Shown: positions 1-8,279, numbered from the stretch's first letter. The stretch: DNA of 64,000 bases from Streptomyces bathyalis (GCF_015910445.1 NZ_CP048882.1:2170001-2234000), one strand, 5' to 3'. Program-made: numbers and translations. The notes: generated by a model not told the origin, from the sequence alone.

Positions 1-801
1 GGTCAGGTCCACCAGTGCACGCAGCAGCTTCACTGCCTGCCCGCGGTTGGTCGCCAGTGCCGACAGCCGCGGGCCGTAGAGCGAAAGCTCCATCCCGCCC
101 TTGCAGTCGATCCCGACCAGCGCCACGCGTTGTCGTGAAAGACCCGCAACCAGGGCATTGATAAGCGTCGACTTGCCAGAACGGGTCGCACCCACGATCA
201 GCCAGTGCGGGACCTGCCGGAGATCCATGACCCACTGAGCACCGGTCTCCAGCACGCCCACGGTGACGCGGAGCAGACGACCAGGCGTCCGGTATCGCGG
301 TGCGCGCGGCTCCTTCAATGGGTCCGTGGCCGAGGCGAGGACCCGCACAACGCCAGGCCTCCAAGTGCTCACCCGGACCGCATGAACCTCCCAGTCATGT
401 GCCATCGCCGGAGCCGCCTTGACGAAGTCCTCCGGCACCTGACCGGGCAGCATTCGTATGAGGAGACGGAAGCCGTCGCGCGTGGGAAGCACCAACCCCC
501 GTCGCGGTACGCGCGGTTGAGGCGGCGGAGCACCATTGCCGACGAGGCCGGAGACCACCGTCAGCGCGGCCCTACGGCTGACTGCCAGGCCGCATCCGGC
601 CATCAGAGGGCGCCAGGTCCGTACGACGCGTATGCATGCGGCAGGGAAGCCGACGCACACCCACCAAACCACGGGGTAGTGCCGGCGCAGGGCCGGGCCT
701 GCGATGAGCAGGCCCGACGCAAGCGCGGCGGCGACCACCAGCACCCCACTCGGCCAACCGGTACCGGCCGAGTGAGTCGAAGCGGTTGCCGAATGGATCA
801 C
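1..801 (-). CDS. FtsK/SpoIIIE-type conjugal transfer ATPase (TraB/TraSA-like), partial
   Basis: The first 267 residues are present; the 3' part lies beyond the left edge. The start is GTG at 801, overlapping by 4 bp the stop of the upstream small gene, so the two are translationally coupled. Two hydrophobic segments near the N-terminus (about residues 16-35 and 40-56) look like membrane helices. A Walker A motif, GATRSGKST, sits at about residues 204-212, followed by a VGIDCKGGMELS stretch typical of FtsK/TraB ATPases. Members of this family pump double-stranded plasmid or AICE DNA between hyphae. The small partner gene and the divergent GntR repressor with its operators support an AICE (pSAM2-like) transfer region. 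The family is certain; the exact subfamily is inferred. Confidence 0.9.
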   Translation of the reverse strand, partial: MIHSATASTHSAGTGWPSGVLVVAAALASGLLIAGPALRRHYPVVWWVCVGFPAACIRVVRTWRPLMAGCGLAVSRRAALTVVSGLVGNGAPPPQPRVPRRGLVLPTRDGFRLLIRMLPGQVPEDFVKAAPAMAHDWEVHAVRVSTWRPGVVRVLASATDPLKEPRAPRYRTPGRLLRVTVGVLETGAQWVMDLRQVPHWLIVGATRSGKSTLINALVAGLSRQRVALVGIDCKGGMELSLYGPRLSALATNRGQAVKLLRALVDLT

Positions 802-1142
802 TGGCTCGCCCCCTTACCGCTGGGGGTAGCCGCGAGGGCCTTGATCTCGGCGGCGCGATAGGCGATGCCGTGCCGCCCCTCGTTCTCCCACGGCACCGCG
901 ACCAGATCCCGGACCTGAACCGGGACGCCGTTCTGCACCCCGGCGGGCTCACCGGGGACGCTCACGTTGACCACGTCGGCGGACGTGGCCGACATCAGAC
1001 ACAGACCGACCTGGTAGACGGTCTTACCTGTGTCGCGGTCCACCCGCACGCGCCCCGTCTCCCGGTCTGCGATGCGCGGAGCGGGCGGGACGGCGCAGAT
1101 GATCCCTGTGTACTTCGCCGTATCGATCGGCAGGACTGCCAC
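798..1142 (-). CDS. small AICE-associated protein upstream of the transfer ATPase
   Basis: This 114-residue protein starts at GTG 1142, with a GGAGG ribosome binding site about 8 nt upstream on the minus strand. It ends inside the transfer ATPase start (4-bp GTGA overlap). There is no signal peptide or membrane helix. The compact sequence (MAVLPIDTAKYTGII at the start, LVAVPWENEGRHGIAYRA near the end) resembles the short conserved proteins found between the repressor and tra gene in Streptomyces integrative elements, whose function is not established. It is the first gene of a leftward operon whose promoter must lie in the operator-bearing gap at 1143-1312. Confidence 0.75.
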   Translation of the reverse strand: MAVLPIDTAKYTGIICAVPPAPRIADRETGRVRVDRDTGKTVYQVGLCLMSATSADVVNVSVPGEPAGVQNGVPVQVRDLVAVPWENEGRHGIAYRAAEIKALAATPSGKGASQ

Positions 1143-1197
1143 TACTTGACCTCCATGTCAGTTGCCTCCGAAGGCCGTTCCCTCGAAGTGCTTTACA

Positions 1198-1247
1198 ACC
1201 CGTAGTACGGGTGCAGCGCGACCAGAGTGCCCACCCGTAGTACGGGT
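1198..1247. promoter_or_regulatory. paired operators ACCCGTAGTACGGGT for the GntR repressor
   Basis: Two identical 15-bp palindromes, ACCCGTAGTACGGGT, lie at 1198-1212 and 1233-1247, with centres 35 bp apart. They sit in the 170-bp gap between the leftward transfer genes and the rightward GntR gene. Extended to 18 bp (CAACCC...GGGTG and CACCC...GGGTTG), the copies are mirror images apart from the central base. The position and symmetry fit binding sites for a GntR dimer controlling both directions, as KorSA does in pSAM2. The repeats are seen directly; their function is inferred. Confidence 0.8.
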
Positions 1248-1312
1248 TGCCAACCGACATGAAGTGAGAGACGCTGTACCCGCTGACGAACCAGCCACCT
1301 CACGGAGCCGGG

Positions 1313-2074
1313 ATGCCGACCAAGAAGCGCAGCGAGCAGGAGCAACAGCCCAAGTACCGCGCGATTGCGGACTACTTGCGCGAGGGCATCCTCAACGGCA
1401 CGTTCCCGGAGGGCCGCCCTGTCCCCTCGGAGGACAAGCTCGCGGAGCTGTTCAAGGTCACGCGGCCGACCGTGCGGCAAGGCATCGCGGAGCTCCGAGC
1501 ATCAGGCCTAGTCGAAGTCATGGCGGGACGAGGCGCATTCGTCAGGTCGCTGCACAGCCGGCCGAGCCTCACGCGTCCACGCGGAGTGCGCCGCACCGCC
1601 GAGGGACAGTACGTCGACGCCGACGGCATCAGCTGGACGGACGCCGAGCCGCCGACCGCGACCCGCACAGACGCCCCACTCGCACTCGCCGAACTGCTGC
1701 GCATCCCGCCGGGCGAGCCGATGTTCACGTATGACGTGTTGCAGACCGCCGACGCCGGCCGCCTGCGCCAACTCCACCGCACCTACGTGCCGTTCTCGGT
1801 ACTGGCAGGAACCAAGTACGAGGAGACGGCACCGCCCCCAGCCCCTGCGCTCTACGCCGCCTTGGCCGGGCTGGGGCACGAACTCACCTTCGCTGAGCAC
1901 GTACGAACGCGGATGCCCCTACCGGATCAGGCGAAGGCGCTCCACCTTGGCGAAGGAATGCCGGTCTTCCAGCTCCTCCGCGTCGCGACCGGCAACAACA
2001 GCCGACCTCTCGCCCTTGAAGAACTCCACTTGCCAGGCAGCGACTTGGACCTGGTCTACGACTTGCGGCCCTGA
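1313..2074 (+). CDS. GntR family repressor, HutC/UTRA type (KorSA-like)
   Basis: This 253-residue regulator has an N-terminal winged helix at about residues 12-80, with the typical GntR pattern RAIADYLREGILNGTFPEG, PSEDKLAELFKVTRPTVRQ and GLVEVMAGRGAFV. A C-terminal UTRA-like effector domain (about 105-250) follows. The ATG at 1313 follows GGAGCCGGG. It is divergent from the transfer operon and has two palindromic operators upstream, so it probably represses both itself and transfer, as KorSA does in pSAM2-type elements. The family is certain; the ligand is unknown. Confidence 0.9.
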   Translation: MPTKKRSEQEQQPKYRAIADYLREGILNGTFPEGRPVPSEDKLAELFKVTRPTVRQGIAELRASGLVEVMAGRGAFVRSLHSRPSLTRPRGVRRTAEGQYVDADGISWTDAEPPTATRTDAPLALAELLRIPPGEPMFTYDVLQTADAGRLRQLHRTYVPFSVLAGTKYEETAPPPAPALYAALAGLGHELTFAEHVRTRMPLPDQAKALHLGEGMPVFQLLRVATGNNSRPLALEELHLPGSDLDLVYDLRP

Positions 2075-2549
2075 CCTGGCTCAAACCTTCTCCACGTCTT
2101 CAAGGGCTCGCTCCGCTCGCCGCGCGGCCCGGCTTGCCGCCGGGCCGACGCTCATGTCTCCGCCCCGGCCGCCGTACCGCGCGCGGACGCGAGCCACAAG
2201 AAGAGGTCGCCATCGCGGCTGGGACGGCCGGCTCCGCGGCTTTACGGAGCCAGTTTGGAGCGAGCCTCTACGATCATGGCCCAGATCGGGCTATTGCGGG
2301 CAGGCGAGGAGCCAGCCCGATTCGCGGAATCGTAAGGGCCATGATCTCTCGCCCCAAACCAGCTCCACCCCGAAGCCGCTACGCCGACCTCAGTTTCGGA
2401 GTGCAGTGGCGCTGCAGTTGCGCTGCAACTTCGCCCACAGGCACGAACCCATGCCGCACGATGGCAATCAGCCGATAGCGCCCGCCTTGATCACTACTGC
2501 GTGGAAGGCACTTGACCAAGGCGGGCTGAACCTACAAGGAGGTCCAACC
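2075..2549. other. intergenic region at the edge of the transfer segment
   Basis: No convincing gene is seen on either strand. The stretch just after the GntR stop (about 2100-2160) is a run of short GC-rich inverted motifs (GGCCCGGCTTGCCGCCGGGCC) that could end transcription. A 13-bp palindrome, GTTGCGCTGCAAC, lies near 2415. Open frames crossing the region have arginine/serine-rich translations with no family signature. Confidence 0.4.
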
Positions 2550-2753
2550 GTGAGTCTCACTCACGCGCATGCTGGCGTGTCAATTGCTCGGCCACGTCCA
2601 TGGGCAATCACAGTGATCATTGTGATCATTACCGGGAGTGTGATCCAACAGGTCCAAGACGTGATCACCAGCGTCACAGTTCTGAGTGCTCTCATGACCG
2701 TCAACTCAGCTAAACTGAGCAACCATGGCGTGAGCGTGTCTGTCCGACGCTAA
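2550..2753 (+). CDS. small single-span membrane protein upstream of AIPR gene
   Basis: This is a 67-residue ORF starting at GTG 2550. It has a very strong ribosome binding site, AAGGAGGT, ending about 6 nt before the start. The middle of the protein (about residues 18-50, WAITVIIVIITGSVIQQ onward) is rich in I, V, T and L, and the first part could span the membrane once. The C-terminus is short and basic. The stop lies 38 bp before the AIPR start on the same strand, so the two may be co-transcribed. A CTCAG-n5-CTGAG inverted repeat (2705-2719) lies inside its 3' end. I recognise no family. Support rests on the ribosome binding site, the plausible composition and the position. Confidence 0.5.
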   Translation: MSLTHAHAGVSIARPRPWAITVIIVIITGSVIQQVQDVITSVTVLSALMTVNSAKLSNHGVSVSVRR

Positions 2754-2791
2754 CCGGCGTGGGCAGCAACTGACATGAGGGGGGAACGCTC

Positions 2792-4540
2792 GTGGGATTG
2801 GCAACCGCGTTACCAGCTTGGCTCACCGACTATGAGAGCTTCTCGGGACACCTGGATGAACAACTCGCCGACGAAAACCCCCATGCCCGTGGGCTTCGTT
2901 TCGTAAATTTTGCACTCGCCCTGCTTCCCCGAATCCCGCGCTGCGACGAGTTCTCAGATTTCCAACTCAATGACAAGCTCAGTCACGATAAGGGAATCGA
3001 CATTTTCACGGCATCGAATGAAGCTGCCCAGCGCCTCTACGTGCAGTCAAAGTTTAGAGTGCGACGAGTAAGTGAGATAGATGAGATTCTGAGCCAATTC
3101 GAAGCCTATGAATTGGAAGCAGGCGGCCAAGATTCAGCCCAGGGAACTTTGTTCAGTTCCTTAGAATACACCGACGCACCACGCCCTGTATACGCCATCA
3201 TTACGTCGTCGAAGCTGGATGGAATTCTTCAGCGTTACAAGACATCAAGACGTAGCTCCCGTGCCTTTTTCGACACCCTCGTAGAGGACGACCGGCTACT
3301 CATCCTTGACGGTCCCGCGATCCTCCTGGCACTGCAATCGGTGTACAGAAAAACCTTCGAAGTTCCGTCATTGCTCGAAATACAGGGCGCCACGGACTGG
3401 CTAAAAGCCGAATCCGTGCATGTCGGAATTCTATCTGGCATGGAACTCCTTGAGCTGTACGACGAGCACGGGGACGGTCTATTCTTTGAAAATATCCGCG
3501 CTTTCTTGGGTTTGGAAAAGAATCATGACCGCGAATCAGTAAACCGAAAGATCGCCAAGACAGTAGAAGAAACACCTGAGAAGATGCTTGAGCGAAATAA
3601 CGGCATCACGATTCGGGCAAATAGTGTTCAACGCATCGGCCAAGGGTTGCTGCTAGAGAATGCATCGATCGTGAACGGTTGTCAAACTACGATGTGCATC
3701 GTGGCGCGGCGGGACTTCGTCAACGACAGTCTCCTAATTCCGGTAAAAATCGTTGAATCGAACGATCTTTGGGAAGTTGCACACTCGGCAAATTATCAGA
3801 ATCGGGTTCGCCAGATTGACCTCGACTTGGCCAAGTATCTCCGTCCACAACTTGTCCAACGTGAAGCCGCCCGCTCAGGCCTTTCAGTAGCACCCGATGC
3901 CGCACACGGCGTCACGGATATGGTCGCTGCAATCAGTGATGTCCAGGTAACCTACGAGGAGACAAAGGCGCTTTACAAGGGCGTATTCAGTGAGCGGCCA
4001 ACGAATATATTTGACAATAACTACAGCAAGCTATTGGCTCCGGTACTGGAGGATATCTACGAAGATCAGGGAACCTCGGAGAGGGTGTTTGCTTCACTAT
4101 TCTCCATTAGCAACGCCGCACGCATCGGCAGAGCCGATGTCAGCGAAATCCACGCAGAGACCGAGACGCGCTATTTCCAGCGCTTCAGGAAGCCTGAATA
4201 CAGTGCATATATCGCTCTGCTCGCTGCTGGCGTAGTTACAGACATCAACTTGGCGGATCGTGCGCAGGAGCCAACAGATGAGGCAACTAGGCTTATCTCG
4301 TTCCTGGACAAGGCCGCAGAAGCTGCGGAGAGCAATAGTGGGGAATTCTCCGAGGCATACGTCTATGCTTACGAGATTTTGTCGGAGACAGGACTCTCCT
4401 CAATTTCTCAACAATCAGGTGACGCCCTTGTCTCCCAAGACCTGCACAAGAAAATTGTGAATACGCCGTATGAGACCTATTTCGAGACTCTCAAGATGCG
4501 GATTCGTCGGGAAAAAGCACGGCGCGTGCGGAAACGCTAA
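2792..4540 (+). CDS. AIPR family abortive phage-infection protein
   Basis: This is a 582-residue protein. The motifs ERNNGIT (about 267-273) and SIVNGCQTT (about 292-300) are hallmarks of the AIPR family (PF10592), linked to phage abortive infection. Near the N-terminus, D70, Q85 and K87 (DIF...VQSKF) fit a D-x(n)-QxK restriction-endonuclease-like site, which suggests a nuclease; that is inference. The GTG start at 2792 follows GAGGGGGGAA. Base composition is clearly less GC-rich than the neighbours, with many A/T third positions, pointing to recent transfer. It faces a nucleotidase gene tail to tail, with 44 bp between the stops. A small membrane ORF lies just upstream. Confidence 0.88.
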   Translation: MGLATALPAWLTDYESFSGHLDEQLADENPHARGLRFVNFALALLPRIPRCDEFSDFQLNDKLSHDKGIDIFTASNEAAQRLYVQSKFRVRRVSEIDEILSQFEAYELEAGGQDSAQGTLFSSLEYTDAPRPVYAIITSSKLDGILQRYKTSRRSSRAFFDTLVEDDRLLILDGPAILLALQSVYRKTFEVPSLLEIQGATDWLKAESVHVGILSGMELLELYDEHGDGLFFENIRAFLGLEKNHDRESVNRKIAKTVEETPEKMLERNNGITIRANSVQRIGQGLLLENASIVNGCQTTMCIVARRDFVNDSLLIPVKIVESNDLWEVAHSANYQNRVRQIDLDLAKYLRPQLVQREAARSGLSVAPDAAHGVTDMVAAISDVQVTYEETKALYKGVFSERPTNIFDNNYSKLLAPVLEDIYEDQGTSERVFASLFSISNAARIGRADVSEIHAETETRYFQRFRKPEYSAYIALLAAGVVTDINLADRAQEPTDEATRLISFLDKAAEAAESNSGEFSEAYVYAYEILSETGLSSISQQSGDALVSQDLHKKIVNTPYETYFETLKMRIRREKARRVRKR

Positions 4541-4584
4541 TGGGAACGGATCCCGTGCGACGCGGAGACAGGGTCTCGGAGCCC

Positions 4585-5517
4585 TTAGGGGGCCGCCTCG
4601 TTGACTCTGCCAAATGGAACATGCACACTCGGCACTTCAGATGTATTCTCCAGATGAGACTCTTGATCATCAAAGAATACGTGAGGTTTCAAAACGTTTG
4701 TAATTGTTCCCTTATTGATTCCGCCCAAGAAAAAGGCATCATTAACGGTTACTCCCCACGCCTTCAGACTCGCCACAGCCCGTTCATGTGCCGGCGAGTT
4801 GCGCGCCGTAATGATGGAGACGTGGACCCGGATCTTATATCCGGGGTCGGTTTGACGCTGCTCCTCTTCGCGGCGCTGAATCTTGTTGATCTTCGCGAGG
4901 AACTCACGGAGAGGTCCAGGGTCATGTGGGGTTGCGGCATTTACCAACTCATGACGCCGAAACTCTTCAATGCCGGAATCCTGGTAGATCTGCTCAGAAG
5001 AGTCCCCAGCCAATACGCCATCGAAGTCGAAGGCAATACGCAAGTCTCGGTCAGTTGGATCGTCGACGTAGGAGGAGTCGAGAACGCGACCCGCTGGCAA
5101 TCCAGCAGCGACTGCCTCCCGCACGTCGGCATCATTCGCCGAAAGGAAAAGCGACATATTCAATGCTGGCATGAATTTATAGGGAGATCTCCCCTGCATG
5201 AAGATGGCACGACTAATAGGGAGGTCGTGCGACCGAATGGACCGCATCACTCGCAGCCCCGTATCCGGGTCATTGCGGGAAAGAATTATGACTTCAACCA
5301 GCGGGTCTGTAGGTTCGCTTAGGTCATTCAGGGACAATAACCGCCGAGTAAAAGGGAAAGCTACACCTGGTCGAAGTTCGGTGTCCAAGTGCTCCTGCTG
5401 ATATTTTCGGTAGCTTTCCTCGCCTTCCTCTCTGAAAACGGTGTCCGACTCCGCCAAGTCGAATAGTGCGCTTGAGGCAATTCCAATGACGAGTCGGTGT
5501 TGGAGCTCATAGCTCAC
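4585..5517 (-). CDS. cytosolic 5'-nucleotidase (cN-I / PF06189 type)
   Basis: This 310-residue protein carries cN-I family motifs in order: LVIGIASSALFDL at the N-terminus, AFDFDGVL with the nucleophile region D164-x-D166, SIITARN, DAFFLGGINKG, and VFFDDQ near residue 287. Family members dephosphorylate nucleoside monophosphates in the cytoplasm. The start is GTG at 5517, with AGGAG and AGAAGG upstream. It is convergent with the AIPR gene and shares its lower GC content, so both were probably acquired together. A nucleotidase paired with AIPR could act in nucleotide depletion during infection; that role is a guess from context. Confidence 0.85.
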   Translation of the reverse strand: MSYELQHRLVIGIASSALFDLAESDTVFREEGEESYRKYQQEHLDTELRPGVAFPFTRRLLSLNDLSEPTDPLVEVIILSRNDPDTGLRVMRSIRSHDLPISRAIFMQGRSPYKFMPALNMSLFLSANDADVREAVAAGLPAGRVLDSSYVDDPTDRDLRIAFDFDGVLAGDSSEQIYQDSGIEEFRRHELVNAATPHDPGPLREFLAKINKIQRREEEQRQTDPGYKIRVHVSIITARNSPAHERAVASLKAWGVTVNDAFFLGGINKGTITNVLKPHVFFDDQESHLENTSEVPSVHVPFGRVNEAAP

Positions 5518-6371
5518 GGCCTTCTACTCCTATCGATCAGATGCGTCCTTGAACGTTTCCTCTTCACTATCGCCTAATCGGCTATAGGATATTGCGTATC
5601 AGACGCTTTGGGTAGGATCGTTCCCCGGTGAGGTCAGGATGATCCAGAGCCCGCCCGGTACGAGCGAAACTCCGTCGAACAGCGTGTCGTGCGTAGTGGA
5701 ACCTGTCCCTTCGGATGTGCGGACGCCTTGAGGGTCATCCCGCTCGTTGGGACCACTCTGGGGCCAAACGGCATACACGCACCCGAACATGAGCAGTTCA
5801 TGGGAACAGCTACGCGTGCACCACGTCAGCCCTGAGCTGCGGATACGGCTACCCCGATGTTCTGGGGGTCAAGGGGGCCGGCGGCGGTGCTCTCTGTGAG
5901 CTCCTGACGCCCATTCTGACGCCAACGGCCCCGGATGGTGATACGCCTGAGCAGCCATCAACAGCAGGTCGACGCTTAGCGAGACATAACCCTGAGGCCT
6001 GGCGCCGTCTGGGGGGGACAAGCGCGGTACAGCAGCGAAGTACAGCAACCCCGCTGACCGTTGGAGGCCGCAGGCCCCCGTGGATGTCACTCGTGAGACC
6101 GTCCGACCGTAGATGTCCGAGCTGTCCACACCTTGTAAACAGACGGTCGGGGTTCGGACCCACACCACGTCCGGCACGTCGAAGTGCTGGACGTGGTGTG
6201 GACACCCGATCGACCTGCACGTCTTCATTTCGCTCTCGCCGGGGAGCAGTCCTGACCTGGAGCGGTCTGGGGATCTTCGCGTCCCCCGCCTCCAGGAGCG
6301 GCTGAAGGCGGCTGTCTTCCCTGTGGGCTTCCGTCAACTGCCCCTGCGGTGCTACGAGTTCGGTCCTTTAG
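5518..6371. other. gene-poor stretch after the AIPR/nucleotidase pair
   Basis: No gene can be supported here. One minus-strand frame (5599-5790, 63 residues, starting MFGCVYAVWPQSG and ending NDPTQSV) has a reasonable composition but no ribosome binding site or recognisable motif, so I leave it uncalled. The region contains one copy of a repeat found again at 11869 (separate entry). The rest of the frames are proline/arginine-rich. Confidence 0.4.
6110..6149 (+). repeat. 40-bp imperfect direct repeat, copy 1
   Basis: The sequence starts TAGATGTCCGAGCTGTCC and ends CTTGTAAACAGACGGTCG. It matches the 41-bp stretch at 11869-11909 in the same orientation at roughly 35 of 41 positions, with one 1-nt gap. 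Both copies lie outside genes. CTTGTAA followed by GGTCG resembles the anticodon arm and variable loop of a tRNA-Thr(TGT), so the pair may be old attachment sites flanking 5.7 kb of accessory DNA. The tRNA link is tentative. Confidence 0.5.
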
Positions 6372-6836
6372 GTGTGCACGCTGGTGGTCGGTATCTCTAC
6401 TCTTGTCTCTGTGTCGCTCCCCTCGCCTCGGTCCCCAGGGTCTGCTCCTCCTCAGCCGGGTGTGTGGCAACGGGTGGTCACATGGGCGTCGCGGCGACAT
6501 GCTCTGGGGCGTCTGCCTCACTGGTTGTTGACACGCGCTGCTGTTGTATTGGCGATATGCGCGGGCGTCTTCGTCGCGAACGGTGCGCTGGTCGGCTGGG
6601 GCACCGCATACGAGCTGATGACCGGCATCACTTCTCCGGCCGAGGTGCAGCCTTCCTGGCTCGCTTGGGCGTTGTCCCTCTTGGGATGGGGGGCGATCCC
6701 CGCGGTAGTCGGTGGGACCGCCGGCTACGTCATCACGGTTCAGATCGAACGCCATCAATCTCGCGATTTTGAGGCCGTGATCGGCGAGCTTCGAGCGCTC
6801 ATCCATACAGATGGGGACGCCGGAGACGAGCCGTGA
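6372..6836 (+). CDS. small membrane protein, DUF6313-like
   Basis: This is a 154-residue protein with two likely membrane helices (about residues 52-75 and 92-120), flanked by the conserved-looking WGTAYELMTGITSP and the cytoplasmic tail IERHQSRDFEAVIGELRAL. This layout recalls the Streptomyces DUF6313 family, recognised from memory rather than by search. The start is uncertain: GTG 6372 is the furthest, but the first 45 residues look non-conserved and a start nearer 6470 is possible. The stop overlaps the next gene by 4 bp. First gene of a three-gene overlapping operon that ends with a pentapeptide-repeat protein. Confidence 0.65.
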   Translation: MCTLVVGISTLVSVSLPSPRSPGSAPPQPGVWQRVVTWASRRHALGRLPHWLLTRAAVVLAICAGVFVANGALVGWGTAYELMTGITSPAEVQPSWLAWALSLLGWGAIPAVVGGTAGYVITVQIERHQSRDFEAVIGELRALIHTDGDAGDEP

Positions 6837-7168
6837 TCACTCTCCACGAGCTTCATCAGCGCGGTGGTGATGTAGCGAAGGCTGTCACCAGGTTCGGTGA
6901 GCTCCATAGTCCAAAGGGACTCCCAGGTCAGACAACCAATCCTGAACCAGATTGGAAGAATGCCGAAGAGCATTTCCGGCATCTTCAGGTGCGCCTGATG
7001 AAGGACCCAGAAGCCGCCGGCCATCGAGCCCGAGACCAGGAGCGGCGTGCCGAAAACGCCGCGCTGGGCCTTCTTCTCGTCATCGATCCCAGGGCCGACC
7101 ACCGCTGTCCTATCTGCCGACTCCATGCCGACGGGCAAGAGCCGTACTCTGGAGGTCGTGGTGTCTGA
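6833..7168 (+). CDS. hypothetical protein, middle gene of the pentapeptide operon
   Basis: This 111-residue ORF starts at GTG 6833 inside the stop of the preceding membrane-protein gene (GTGA overlap) and runs 8 bp past the start of the pentapeptide gene. It appears soluble and charged. It contains a CPICRLH motif near the C-terminus (about residue 94) that could bind a metal with nearby His residues. I recognise no family. The tight coupling on both sides is the main support that it is real. Confidence 0.55.
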   Translation: MITLHELHQRGGDVAKAVTRFGELHSPKGLPGQTTNPEPDWKNAEEHFRHLQVRLMKDPEAAGHRARDQERRAENAALGLLLVIDPRADHRCPICRLHADGQEPYSGGRGV

Positions 7169-8102
7169 CTCTGAGTCGACTCAAGAGCAGGCCGCTGTTC
7201 TGCGCGGACTGCTCTACCTCGCATGCGGTGAAGCGCCTTCACGAACCCTTACCTCAGTGGCCGATGCCATTGCGCGCGACGCTGCAGGCAGAGTCTCCCC
7301 GACGCAGGCTGTTCCCGAAGCCGTAGGACTCGCTCTTCAGCGGTCGCTACACGACTCGCCTCGAGACCTCTCGGATGCGGAACTCGTCGACGCGGACCTC
7401 GTGAACGCGGACCTCAGGGGCGCGGACCTCAGGGGCACGGACCTCACGGGCACGGACCTCACGGGCGCGGACCTCACGGGCGCGGACCTCACAGAGGCGC
7501 GCATCAAAGACGCGGGCCTGGTCGGCGCGGACCTCACGGGCACACGACTTGTGGGCGCGGACCTCAGGGGCGCAGTTCTCGTGCACACAGTCCTCACGGA
7601 GGCAGACCTCACCAGCGCGGACCTCAGGGGCTCGCACCTCATTGGCGCGGTCCTCACGGGCACACGACTCGTGGGCGCCGACCTCAGGAGCACGGACCTC
7701 ACAGGTGCACACCTCACGGGCACGATCCTCAGAGAGGCGATCCTCAGAGACACGGACCTCAGGGGCGAGGTCTTCACGGACGCGGACCTCAAAGATGCGG
7801 ACCTCAGGGGCGCGCACCTCATAGGCACGGACCTCAGGAGCGCGATCCTCGCAGGCGCGGACCTCAGGGGCACGGACCTCAGCGGCGCGGACCTCAGGGG
7901 CACGGACCTAGCAGGCGCGAAGGTGTCCAATGTCCGAAGCATGACGCCGTGGATTGGCCTGGTGTGGAACAAAGAAACAAAGTGGCCTACGAAAGCCCTT
8001 GCCGGGGAAGTCGCCTCTCGGTCTTATGAAGTCAGTCCAGGAGTCTTTCACGTCCAGGATGGCAGCGCTTCAGACCGTGCTGACAGTAGTCTCCGTACGT
8101 AA
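7161..8102 (+). CDS. pentapeptide-repeat protein
   Basis: This 313-residue protein has about 37 consecutive A(D/N)LxG-type pentapeptides from about residue 70 to 255, forming a right-handed quadrilateral beta helix. A helical N-terminal 65 residues and a 55-residue non-repeat C-terminus (WIGLVWNKETKWPTKALAGE...) flank it. The start is taken as GTG 7161, 5 nt after GGAGG. The repeats are also nearly perfect 15-bp DNA repeats (GGACCTCAGGGGCGC-like), which suggests recent expansion. Some family members (Qnr, MfpA) mimic DNA to protect gyrase, but many have no known role. Here the link is to the membrane protein and small protein upstream in the same operon. Confidence 0.85.
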   Translation: MSDSESTQEQAAVLRGLLYLACGEAPSRTLTSVADAIARDAAGRVSPTQAVPEAVGLALQRSLHDSPRDLSDAELVDADLVNADLRGADLRGTDLTGTDLTGADLTGADLTEARIKDAGLVGADLTGTRLVGADLRGAVLVHTVLTEADLTSADLRGSHLIGAVLTGTRLVGADLRSTDLTGAHLTGTILREAILRDTDLRGEVFTDADLKDADLRGAHLIGTDLRSAILAGADLRGTDLSGADLRGTDLAGAKVSNVRSMTPWIGLVWNKETKWPTKALAGEVASRSYEVSPGVFHVQDGSASDRADSSLRT

Positions 8103-8108
8103 GGGGCG

Positions 8109-8279
8109 CACCAGATGCGCACCAGAACGGGCGGCACATCCCGGTCAACAGCGGTCACATGGCAGTGGCGCGGATTATCGCCCAGAGGCCGGTTCACGCA
8201 GGTCAATAACTCAACTCAGCGGCAACGCACGGTGATTCCCAAGCTCAGAGCACGGGTTCGATTCCCGTCACCCGCTCCA
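8109..8279 (+). repeat. tRNA-Gly(CCC) 3'-half integration scar, copy 1
   Basis: Positions 8231-8279 read like the 3' half of a tRNA-Gly(CCC): ATTCCCAAGCTCAGAGC (anticodon loop and stem), ACGGGTTCGATTCCCGT (T arm), then CACCCGCTCCA (acceptor strand plus CCA). No 5' half exists upstream, so this is an attachment-site remnant rather than a gene. The 120 bp before it (from CACCAGATGCGCACCAGA at 8109) is also repeated near 10070, showing that a longer end segment was duplicated. It follows the pentapeptide gene directly. The 8280-8437 stretch holds nothing else I can identify. Confidence 0.7.

Noticed and set aside
5599..5790. 63-residue minus-strand frame, MFGCVYAVW...
   Set aside because: Composition is plausible, but there is no ribosome binding site, no family and middling third-position GC; too little to call.
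7366..7930. Regular 15-bp repeats resembling a CRISPR or satellite array
   Set aside because: There are no spacers; the period is exactly five codons and the reading frame gives A(D/N)LxG pentapeptides, so it is coding.
7337..7972. Long open frame antisense to the pentapeptide gene, rich in RSAPLRSVP repeats
   Set aside because: It is the reverse complement of the repeats, without a ribosome binding site or a matching domain; a shadow frame.
8231..8279. tRNA-Gly gene
   Set aside because: Only the 3' half is present; no acceptor 5' strand or D arm upstream.
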